64,000 bases of DNA, from the NCBI RefSeq assembly GCF_900215325.1, contig NZ_OCMS01000001.1, forward strand, positions 186,001 through 250,000, written 5' to 3'. The DNA comes from Fibrobacter sp. UWB16 (GTDB lineage: Bacteria; Fibrobacterota; Fibrobacteria; Fibrobacterales; Fibrobacteraceae). Below the pieces are notes generated by a model that made no database searches, had not been told where the DNA came from, and saw only the letters and a program-made list of their open reading frames with translations. Below are positions 1 to 6,847 of this stretch, one piece after another; positions within the stretch are counted from its first letter, which is position 1; each line of letters opens with the position of its first letter. The position numbers and the translations under genes were made by a program.

Positions 1-54
1 ACGATTGACCATCTGATCGACTACGAACAAGCCGTCTGTGAGATGAAGCACTAA
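1..54 (+). CDS. 3' end of an unidentified gene (partial)
   Basis: The first 17 codons are open and end in TAA at 52-54. The visible tail reads TIDHLIDYEQAVCEMKH. It is too short to assign to a family. Its position ahead of a sulfur cluster makes a sulfur-metabolism role possible, but that is a guess. Confidence 0.5.
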   Translation, partial: TIDHLIDYEQAVCEMKH

Positions 55-91
55 GCGAGTCGGAAGTAGGAAGTTGACAGTAGGAAGTGCC

Positions 92-160
92 ATGCCCGAT
101 TTAATCGGGCATCACCCTTTCAACACAAGAAGGAGATTCCCGGTCGGAGCCGGGAATGAC
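92..160. repeat. Two dispersed palindromes
   Basis: ATGCCCGATT at 92-101 pairs with AATCGGGCAT at 103-112, and ATTCCCGG at 136-143 pairs with CCGGGAAT at 150-157. Both belong to the ATGCCCG/ATTCCCG palindrome family seen again near 18360, 19190, 23780, 27380 and inside folC. The first may terminate the partial gene at the left edge. Confidence 0.7.
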
Positions 161-262
161 AAACAAGGCGAATGTTGCGACAAAACGCTTGAGTTTTGGC
201 ATAGCTGAGCCGCAAAATCAAGCCACGAAGTGGAATGACAAGCAACAAAAAAAGGAATTTCA

Positions 263-673
263 ATGATTACAATTTCAAAAGATGATTATCAAAAAATCCT
301 GGAGCATGCCCAGAAGAACCTCCCCGAAGAGGCTTGCGGGCTGATTGCCGGGAAAATTGAGGGGAACGACAAGCATATTGAAAAGGTTTACCTGCTCACG
401 AATATTGACCATTCCAATGAGCACTTTTCGCTTGACCCTAAGGAACACTTAGCCGCCATCAAGGATATGCGCCAAAACGGCCTATCCCCGCTTGGTAACT
501 GGCATTCCCACCCCGAGTCCCCGTCGCGCCCGTCGCAAGAAGACAAGCGCCTCGCTTTCGACAGCAAGGCTAGCTACTTGATTCTTTCGCTGATGGATCG
601 TGAAAATCCGGTGCTCAATTCGTTCCATATCGAAGGCGACAATGCCACGAACGAAGGCTTGGTGATCGGGTAA
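263..673 (+). CDS. JAB/MPN (JAMM) metallopeptidase family protein, copy 1
   Basis: A 136-residue, single-domain JAB/MPN protein. The JAMM zinc site is complete: Glu23 in EEACG, then His81-Ser-His83-Pro, Ser91 and Asp94. Members of this family cut isopeptide or peptide bonds after a C-terminal Gly-Gly of ubiquitin-like proteins or sulfur carriers; mycobacterial Mec, which frees cysteine from CysO-cysteine, is a characterised example. No signal peptide is visible, so it should act in the cytoplasm. The ATG follows AAGGAATTTCA. It is followed by a terminator-like hairpin, a second JAB gene and a MoaD-ThiF-rhodanese fusion, so processing of that fusion's MoaD module is the natural hypothesis. The substrate is inferred only. 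Confidence 0.9.
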   Translation: MITISKDDYQKILEHAQKNLPEEACGLIAGKIEGNDKHIEKVYLLTNIDHSNEHFSLDPKEHLAAIKDMRQNGLSPLGNWHSHPESPSRPSQEDKRLAFDSKASYLILSLMDRENPVLNSFHIEGDNATNEGLVIG

Positions 674-690
674 AGGTCTCCGTACAAACG

Positions 691-737
691 GCGCCCCTGG
701 GATCCTTCTGAAATTCCGATTCCGGGGGCGCTTTTTT
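691..737 (+). terminator. Terminator-like hairpin between the two JAB genes
   Basis: GCGCCCCTGG at 691-700 pairs with CCGGGGGCGC at 722-731 (one T-G wobble), followed by six T. It ends 15 bases before the start of the next gene, so no promoter fits behind it. The second JAB gene must be reached by read-through, or the hairpin acts as an attenuator. Confidence 0.8.
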
Positions 738-752
738 ATAGGGGAAATTTTA

Positions 753-1160
753 ATGATGGCCAAATATAGTAAAAACATTTATGAACAAATGGTTTTAGCA
801 GCCAAAAAAGCATATCCGAACGAATGCTGTGGTATTTTGGTGGGTAAAAAGTCCGAACAGAGCGAAATCGAAGTGACCGAAATTCGCGAAGCCGAGAACC
901 AGTTTCAAGGGCAAAAAGCAGTCCACTTCAAAATAGACCCGCTATACCTTTACCACTTGGAACAAGAACTTGAAACGCGCGGTCTTGAAATTGTCGGCAT
1001 TTACCATTCACACCCCGACTGCCCCGCCATTCTCTCCAAAGAAGACGAAAAATACATGGTCCCCGGCCTCGAATACGTCATCATGTCCGTACAAAACGGC
1101 GAAGTCGTGGATGTGAAAAGCTACAAGAAGGCGATGCCGCCACTCAATAGCAATAACTAA
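753..1160 (+). CDS. JAB/MPN (JAMM) metallopeptidase family protein, copy 2
   Basis: A 135-residue JAB/MPN protein with a full JAMM site: Glu24 in NECCG, His85-Ser-His87-Pro, Ser95 and Asp98. It is clearly diverged from copy 1, so the two may have different substrates. GGGGAA at 741-746 serves either of two adjacent ATG codons (753 or 756). It lies directly behind a strong hairpin. The next gene encodes a sulfur carrier, E1-like enzyme and rhodanese in one chain, as expected of Mec-like sulfur-carrier proteases. The role is inferred from family and context. Confidence 0.9.
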   Translation: MMAKYSKNIYEQMVLAAKKAYPNECCGILVGKKSEQSEIEVTEIREAENQFQGQKAVHFKIDPLYLYHLEQELETRGLEIVGIYHSHPDCPAILSKEDEKYMVPGLEYVIMSVQNGEVVDVKSYKKAMPPLNSNN

Positions 1161-1205
1161 TGAATATTGACCAATGACTAATAACCATAAACTATTGACC
1201 ACAGA
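1161..1205. repeat. Degenerate ATTGACNAATGACTAATA tract
   Basis: Short imperfect repeats of TATTGAC, AATGACTAA and ACTATTGACC. Similar tracts occur at 28620-28708 and 33238-33262. They do not encode anything and look like low-complexity intergenic filler. Confidence 0.5.
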
Positions 1206-1258
1206 CCAACAGCTATCTGTTATAGAAAAAATCAATAAGTCCGCATAAAAATTAAGTA

Positions 1259-1288
1259 TTGGACAAACGCGTTTTTACGTTCTATATT
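1259..1288 (+). promoter_or_regulatory. Predicted sigma70-type promoter for the MoaD-ThiF-rhodanese gene
   Basis: TTGGAC at 1259-1264 and TATATT at 1283-1288 are spaced by 18 bases. Transcription would start near 1295, giving a leader of about 70 bases. The leader holds a small hairpin, CCTACAA against TTGTGGG, around 1307-1323. Confidence 0.5.
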
Positions 1289-1364
1289 TCAGCACGAAAA
1301 AATCCTACAACTATTGTGGGAAAATTTGTACGGAACAACCACTTTTTAATGTACGGAGAAAAAA

Positions 1365-2843
1365 GTGAGAATTTATATATCAGCAACCCTTAGGAATTTC
1401 TTCGGGAAAAACGCGCAAGTCAGCGTCCCCGAAAACACGGTTAGAAAGGCTCTCGCCAATTTAATAAGTACTTATCCAGAAGGAGAAAAAGTCCTTTTTG
1501 ATGAAAACAACAAGCTCAGAAGTTTCATCAAGATCTACCTCAACGGCAAGAATTTGAACGTCGATACACTCTGGGACGCCACACTTGAAGACGATTCCGA
1601 AATTTTGCTTTTGCCCGCCATCGCAGGCGGCGCACCGATTGAAGAATCGCAAAGCAAACACGTCGAAAGCTTGATTTCTGACGAAAGACGCAAGGAAGTC
1701 GCTTTTGACGATAGCGAAATTGAACGCTTCGGCAAGCACCTGATGCTCAAAGACATCGGCGTCAAGGGCCAAAAGCGCATCAAGGCCGCAAAAGTCGTCG
1801 TCATTGGCGTTGGCGCACTCGGCTCTCCGGTGATCCAGTATCTCGCCGCCGCAGGCGTTGGCACCATCAAGGCCATCGACTTCGACGAAGTCTCGCTCGA
1901 AAACTTGCAAAGCCAGGTATTGCACGGCACACGCGACGTCAAGCGTCCGAAGGTCGCCTCTGCAAAGGACAAAGTCAAAAACATCAACAAGAATATCGTC
2001 TTTGAAGCCGTCAAGGAACAGCTCGACGCATCGAACATCGAAGCCGAAATTGAAGGCTACGATCTCGTTATTGACTGCACGGACAACTACAAGACTCGCT
2101 ACCTGATCAACGACGCTTGCGCTCTGCACGGCATTCCGCTTGTGTTCGGCGCGATTTACCAGTTCGAAGGCCAAGTCGGCATTTTCAACTTGGATGGCGG
2201 TCCATGCTTGCGTTGCCAATACCCATCCCCTCCGCCAGCAGGGCTCATCCCCTCCTGCGCAGAAGGCGGCGCCATCAGCCCGCTCCCGGGAATCATCGGC
2301 AGCATCCAGGCAAACGAAGCGCTCAAGCTCATCTTGGGAATCGGAGAACACCTGAACGGCAAAATTCTCCACGTGGATAGTTTGTACTTATCTTCGAGAA
2401 TTTTCAAGGTCGAACACGATTGCCATTGCCCGATTTGCGGTAACAATCCGACAATCACAAACGTCGAAGATATCGACTACGAAGACCTTTGCGGATTGAA
2501 GACCACAAACGAAACGCCTGTGGAGGGATTCACGCCCGAAGAACTCGCCAAGCGCATCGACAACGGCGACGACATCACAATTGTTGACGTCCGCGAGCCG
2601 CACGAACGCGCGATTTTGCGATTCCCGAACGCCATCGTGATTCCTATCGGACAGCTCGTTCGCAGACAAAAGGAACTCGATCCAAATAAGGATACGATTT
2701 TCATTTGTAAACAAGGCAAGCGTAGCGAACTTGCCATCAACACCTTGCGCGAAGCGGGTTACACCGGTCCTTTGTACAACCTAAAAGGCGGTATCGACGC
2801 AATGAAGGACATCATGTTCTCGCACGAAGGCGCTTGGTTATAA
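1365..2843 (+). CDS. MoaD/ThiS-like sulfur carrier - ThiF/MoeB E1-like - rhodanese fusion
   Basis: Three sulfur-transfer modules in one 492-residue chain. Residues 1-89 are a beta-grasp MoaD/ThiS-like carrier ending in AIAGG (Gly88-Gly89). Residues about 115-370 are a ThiF/MoeB-type adenylating domain with nucleotide loop GVGALG (148-153), candidate catalytic Cys298 in PSCAEGG, and zinc cysteines C281/C284 and C355/C358. Residues about 385-492 are a rhodanese domain with active-site Cys448 in CKQGKRS. E1-rhodanese fusions are known (MOCS3/Uba4 type). Here the carrier is also fused, so its Gly-Gly is internal and followed by APIEESQ. It could only become a thiocarboxylate after cleavage. The start is GTG with GGAG six bases upstream. 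Two JAB peptidase genes precede it and the encapsulin follows. Confidence 0.93.
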   Translation: MRIYISATLRNFFGKNAQVSVPENTVRKALANLISTYPEGEKVLFDENNKLRSFIKIYLNGKNLNVDTLWDATLEDDSEILLLPAIAGGAPIEESQSKHVESLISDERRKEVAFDDSEIERFGKHLMLKDIGVKGQKRIKAAKVVVIGVGALGSPVIQYLAAAGVGTIKAIDFDEVSLENLQSQVLHGTRDVKRPKVASAKDKVKNINKNIVFEAVKEQLDASNIEAEIEGYDLVIDCTDNYKTRYLINDACALHGIPLVFGAIYQFEGQVGIFNLDGGPCLRCQYPSPPPAGLIPSCAEGGAISPLPGIIGSIQANEALKLILGIGEHLNGKILHVDSLYLSSRIFKVEHDCHCPICGNNPTITNVEDIDYEDLCGLKTTNETPVEGFTPEELAKRIDNGDDITIVDVREPHERAILRFPNAIVIPIGQLVRRQKELDPNKDTIFICKQGKRSELAINTLREAGYTGPLYNLKGGIDAMKDIMFSHEGAWL

Positions 2844-2998
2844 CGTAGGGCATTGAATAGGGAAAAGCTATGTCAAAAAAATTTTTCGACAAGGGCAGAT
2901 TCTCGTAACAACAAAATAAGCTTATTATTTTCTAACATTCACATCTAAATACTAGGAAAATAGTTTTAAACACAACTAACAATAAGAGGTAAACCATT
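2844..2998 (+). promoter_or_regulatory. Leader of the encapsulin operon
   Basis: A 155-base gap. It contains a 12-codon micro-ORF (2870-2908, MSKKFFDKGRFS, preceded by AGGG) and a perfect 12-base palindrome AATAAGCTTATT (2915-2926) that could be an operator. No clear -35/-10 pair was found. Whether the micro-ORF is translated is unknown. Confidence 0.3.
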
Positions 2999-3961
2999 AT
3001 GGCAAATGAAGCAGAAAAGAACACGGGCATTAATGCCCTCGGCGCCAAGGCCGCTTACAACCTGGCGAACGTCACCAAGACCAAGCCGCAATTTGGCGCG
3101 CTCACGCCCAAGTGGCTCACCAAGTTCCTTGAATTCAAGGGTCTCGAAACCGGTCTTTTCCGCGTGAACAAGGTCGTCGAAGGCCAGACACCGCTCGACG
3201 TTCTTTGCAGCGCTACCAAGAAGTCTGACATTATCCCGGAAGGCTACGTCGAATACGAAACCGAACCGCGCGAATACAAGCTCAACTCCATCTCCACGAT
3301 CATCAACGTCAACACCGCTATCGAAGACGTTTACAGCTCCCCGTATGATCAGGTTCAGGAACAGCTCGGTCTCGCTATCGAATCTCTCCGCGAACGTCAG
3401 GAAAGCCAGCTCATCAACAACGATGACTACGGTCTCTTGAAAAACATCGCTGACTCTCAACGCATCCAGCCGCTCCGTGCCGACGGCCGCCCGACTCCGG
3501 ACGATCTCGACGAACTCATCTCCAAGGTTTGGAAGGAACCGTCCTTCTTCCTCGCCCACCCGCGTGCTATTGCCGCATTCGCCCGTGAATGCACCCGCCG
3601 TGGCGTGCCGCCTGTCGTTGTAGACCTCGCCGGTAGCAGATTCCTCACCTGGCGCGGCATTCCTCTCGTTCCGACCGACAAGCTCCTTGTCGATGGCGTG
3701 AAGAACCCGAAGTCTCAGGGTGGCAAGACCAACATTCTCCTCGTCCGTACTGGCGAAGCCAAGCGCGGCGTTATCGGTCTCTTCCAGGCCGGTCTCAAGA
3801 ACGAACACTCCCGTGGCCTCTCTGTGCGTTTCCGCGGTATCGACAACAAGGGCGTTGCATCTTACCTCTTGTCTCTGTACTGCTCTGCCGCAATTCTCGC
3901 AGACGACGCTATCGCCGTGTTAGAAGATGTCGAGGTTGGCGAATACTATGACTACGAATAA
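2999..3961 (+). CDS. Family 2A encapsulin shell protein (SrpI-like)
   Basis: A 320-residue HK97-fold shell protein of the family 2A encapsulins. Recognition rests on the overall sequence (the YVEYETEPREYKLNSIST segment, the central SPYDQVQEQLGLAIESL stretch, the C-terminal RFRGIDNKGVASYLLSLY) and above all on the overlapping downstream gene, a cysteine desulfurase with a long disordered N-terminus, the known cargo of this family. Such shells self-assemble into icosahedral cytoplasmic compartments; published work on desulfurase encapsulins links them to sulfur storage. GAGG lies nine bases before the ATG. The 14-base overlap with the cargo gene suggests coupled translation of shell and cargo. 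Confidence 0.92.
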   Translation: MANEAEKNTGINALGAKAAYNLANVTKTKPQFGALTPKWLTKFLEFKGLETGLFRVNKVVEGQTPLDVLCSATKKSDIIPEGYVEYETEPREYKLNSISTIINVNTAIEDVYSSPYDQVQEQLGLAIESLRERQESQLINNDDYGLLKNIADSQRIQPLRADGRPTPDDLDELISKVWKEPSFFLAHPRAIAAFARECTRRGVPPVVVDLAGSRFLTWRGIPLVPTDKLLVDGVKNPKSQGGKTNILLVRTGEAKRGVIGLFQAGLKNEHSRGLSVRFRGIDNKGVASYLLSLYCSAAILADDAIAVLEDVEVGEYYDYE

Positions 3962-5690
3962 TCCAGAAACCAGATCGCTGGAAGAACTCGCTGGAGTTCC
4001 CAATGCGGCTGAACTGGAGCAATTGGCAAATGCGTATTTTCCGGATTTGACGGATAGCGCATATGCAGCAACCCCCGCCGCTCCCGAAGCGCAGAATGCA
4101 TCTGCCGCTCAGGGCGTCAGTGCAGCTCAGGGTGCCGCAGCCATCAGCCAGACTCCAGCCTTCGACTGGGAACACCCCTTTGCGACCTATGGCGACCAGC
4201 CGACATCCTCGGCTCCGTTTGCCTATGGCGGAAGTTCTACAGACACCTGGCTCAACACGGTCGAAGCCCCTGCGGTTCCCGAATCGCAGTTTGCATCGCA
4301 GCTGAGCGATATTCCGACAGCCCCCGCACCGGCTCAGGGTTACTCCCCGAAGGTCGTGTCCAAGACGCAGGCTGCCCAGAACGCGCGCCCAATCGACGCT
4401 CCGACGTCCCTCGGTGGCGATTCCGTGAAGACGAGTTCTGCAAACAGCGGCGCAAATTCTCGCAACGATTCCATCCGCATCGGTTCCAAGACGCTTGCCC
4501 AGATCCGTTCTGACTTCCCGATTCTTTCGAAGCAGATCAACGGCCATCCGCTCGTTTGGCTCGATAACGGTGCAACGACGCAGCGCCCGCAGGTCGTCAT
4601 TGACCGCCTCAAGTACTACTACGAAAACGAAAACTCCAACGTGCACCGTGGCGCTCACACGCTCGCGGCTGCATCGACAGACGCCTACGAAAATGCACGC
4701 AACATTGTTCGTGACTTTATCGGAGCTCCGTCTTCTCAGGAAGTTGTTTTCGTACGCGGTACAACAGAAGCCATTAACTTGGTTGCAAATGCCTACGTGA
4801 AGCCGACGCTCCAGCCGGGTGACGAAATCATCGTCTCCATCTTGGAACATCACGCCAACATCGTTCCTTGGCAGCTCATTGCCGAAGAAACAGGTGCGAT
4901 TATCAAGGTGATTCCGTGCGATTCTACCGGTCAGCTCAAGCTCCACGATTACGAAGCTTTGTTCACGAAGCGTACCAAGTTCGTTTCCGTGACGCATGTT
5001 TCAAACGTGCTCGGCACTGTGACCCCGATTGAAGAACTCATTGCCATTGCTCATAGACACGGCGTGAGAATCCTCATTGACGGTGCCCAGTCCATCGCTC
5101 ACATCCCGGTGAATGTTGCAGCCCTCGACGCAGACTTCTTCGTGTTCTCTGGACACAAGGTGTTCGCTCCGACCGGCATCGGCGTTGTCTATGGCAAGAA
5201 GGAATTGCTCGAAGCGGCCCGCCCGTACCATGGCGGCGGCAACATGATTGCGGACGTAACGTTTGAACGCACAATTTACAACGGAATTCCGAACAAGTTC
5301 GAAGCTGGTACCGGAAGCATCGCCGACGCTGTTGGCCTCGGTGCAGCCCTCCAGTACCTCTCCGAAATCGGGATGCCCTGCGTATTCCGCTGGGAACATG
5401 AACTGTTGCAGTACGGCCTCAAGGAATTGAAGACTGTCAAGGGTCTCCACCTTGTGGGAACCGCACTCAACAAGGCTTCTGCGCTTGCCTTCAAGCTCGA
5501 CGGTTATTCCGACGAAGAAGTGGGCAAGAGACTCGACGCATACGGCGTTGCCGTGCGCACCGGGCATCACTGCGCTCAGCCGGTTCTCCGCCATTTCGGC
5601 TACGAAAGTACCGTGCGACCCACTCTCGCATTGTACAACTCACCGGATGACATCGACGCCCTCGTAAGAGCGTTGAAGACATTCGCGTAG
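3948..5690 (+). CDS. Encapsulin cargo: cysteine desulfurase (SufS-like) with disordered targeting N-terminus
   Basis: A PLP enzyme that would take sulfur from L-cysteine, giving alanine and a persulfide. Residues 1-175 are low in complexity (Ala, Pro, Ser, Gln), with short motifs such as AELEQLANAYFPD and FDWEHPFATYG; this matches the encapsulation-targeting extension of family 2A cargo. The SufS-like catalytic domain begins near residue 180. It has PLP Lys404 in FSGHKVFAPTG and catalytic Cys542 in RTGHHCAQP. The ATG at 3948 has GAGG 12 bases upstream; an in-frame ATG at 3927 lacks a site. With 580 residues it is some 170 longer than free SufS. Confidence 0.93.
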   Translation: MTTNNPETRSLEELAGVPNAAELEQLANAYFPDLTDSAYAATPAAPEAQNASAAQGVSAAQGAAAISQTPAFDWEHPFATYGDQPTSSAPFAYGGSSTDTWLNTVEAPAVPESQFASQLSDIPTAPAPAQGYSPKVVSKTQAAQNARPIDAPTSLGGDSVKTSSANSGANSRNDSIRIGSKTLAQIRSDFPILSKQINGHPLVWLDNGATTQRPQVVIDRLKYYYENENSNVHRGAHTLAAASTDAYENARNIVRDFIGAPSSQEVVFVRGTTEAINLVANAYVKPTLQPGDEIIVSILEHHANIVPWQLIAEETGAIIKVIPCDSTGQLKLHDYEALFTKRTKFVSVTHVSNVLGTVTPIEELIAIAHRHGVRILIDGAQSIAHIPVNVAALDADFFVFSGHKVFAPTGIGVVYGKKELLEAARPYHGGGNMIADVTFERTIYNGIPNKFEAGTGSIADAVGLGAALQYLSEIGMPCVFRWEHELLQYGLKELKTVKGLHLVGTALNKASALAFKLDGYSDEEVGKRLDAYGVAVRTGHHCAQPVLRHFGYESTVRPTLALYNSPDDIDALVRALKTFA

Positions 5691-5699
5691 ATTAGACAA

Positions 5700-5762
5700 A
5701 GACGGCCCTTCGGCAGGCTCAGGGACCTAAACAAGTTCACTGAGCTTGTCGAAGTGAACGCC
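5700..5762. repeat. Dispersed palindrome, 'CCTTCG..GGCTCAGGGACCT' type
   Basis: CTTCGGCAGGCTCAGGGACC faces GAGCTTGTCGAAG across a short spacer. It is the same element as the one inside the trpCF coding region at 11729-11790. It lies between the desulfurase and the acetyltransferase, where it might act as a weak terminator or mRNA-processing hairpin. Confidence 0.7.
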
Positions 5763-5789
5763 GTAATACTCTTTCAACAAATTTGACTT

Positions 5790-6752
5790 ATGCACGAATT
5801 AATCCAAGAATCTGAAGTTGAAAAAGCCGTACAAATTATTTTCGACGATTACAATCGCGGCAAGCATATCGACAATATCGATATTTACAATCGACCCGAC
5901 CAGGCCGAGATCCAGACGATTTTGCAAAATCTGATTCGAGTCGTTTATCCCGGACACTTCAGAGATCGTTCGCATAAGATTTACAACCCTAAAAATAGCT
6001 TTGCAGTTCTTATCGAAGATACGTTCTACCACCTCCACAAACAGGTGGCAATTGCGCTAGATTACTGCAAATTGCGCGGTTCCATGACCTCGGACGAGCG
6101 CAAAATTGAAAGCTATAGAATTTGTAAGGAATTCTTCGCCAAGATTCCGCAAATTCGCGAATTCTTGGAAACCGATTTACACGCCGCTTTTGACGGCGAC
6201 CCTGCTGCCGGTTGCCTTGACGAGATTATCCTCGCCTACCCCGGTCTCATGGCGACAACCATTTACCGCATCGCCCACGAACTTTATCTTTTACACGTTC
6301 CGGTTCTCCCGCGACTCATGACCGAATATGCCCATTCCAAAACGGGCATCGACATCCATCCGGGTGCAACAATCGGCAAATACTTCTTTATTGATCACGG
6401 CACAGGCATTGTGATTGGCGAAACCGCAGTCATCGGCAAGAACGTCAAAATTTACCAAGGCGTCACACTTGGCGCACTTTCTACTCGCGGCGGACAAAAG
6501 CTCTCCGGCAAAAAGCGTCACCCCACCATTCAAGACAACGTCACTATTTACGCGGGAGCATCCATTCTCGGCGGAGATACCATTGTTGGCGAAAACGCAA
6601 TTATCGGCGGCAACGCCTTCATCACGCGATCCATCGAGGCCAACACTCGTGTCAGCCTCAAGAATCTTGAAATGGATTACGTTTCAACCACCAATAGCAA
6701 GCACAAGACAGAAGAGCTCCAGCAAAGCGACGAGTGGTACTATATTATTTAG
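5790..6752 (+). CDS. Serine O-acetyltransferase (EpsC/CysE type)
   Basis: Makes O-acetylserine from serine and acetyl-CoA, the committed step of cysteine synthesis. The 320-residue protein has an alpha-helical N-terminal part (1-180) and a left-handed beta-helix of hexapeptide repeats (about 185-290, GIDIHPGATIG to AIIGGNAFITRS). The DHGTGIVIGE stretch carries the conserved active-site histidine region of this family. The length fits the longer EpsC-like type. It lies 99 bases behind the encapsulin cargo gene, across a palindromic repeat. Serine acetyltransferases are common neighbours of family 2A encapsulins, where they would supply the cysteine used by the cargo. No clear ribosome site precedes the ATG. 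Confidence 0.93.
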   Translation: MHELIQESEVEKAVQIIFDDYNRGKHIDNIDIYNRPDQAEIQTILQNLIRVVYPGHFRDRSHKIYNPKNSFAVLIEDTFYHLHKQVAIALDYCKLRGSMTSDERKIESYRICKEFFAKIPQIREFLETDLHAAFDGDPAAGCLDEIILAYPGLMATTIYRIAHELYLLHVPVLPRLMTEYAHSKTGIDIHPGATIGKYFFIDHGTGIVIGETAVIGKNVKIYQGVTLGALSTRGGQKLSGKKRHPTIQDNVTIYAGASILGGDTIVGENAIIGGNAFITRSIEANTRVSLKNLEMDYVSTTNSKHKTEELQQSDEWYYII

Positions 6753-6797
6753 TAGGAAGTGGTTAGTAAACAGTGGTTAGTAGGAAGTAAAAAGGAC

Positions 6798-6827
6798 AAA
6801 ACCCGCACTCGGACGAGCACGGGTTTT
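6798..6827. terminator. Bidirectional terminator
   Basis: AAAACCCG pairs with CGGGTTTT around a loop that holds an inner CTC/GAG pair. It lies between the convergent acetyltransferase and pectate lyase genes and has T-runs in both directions. Confidence 0.7.
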
Positions 6828-6847
6828 CAATTTATTTTAAGATAAGA

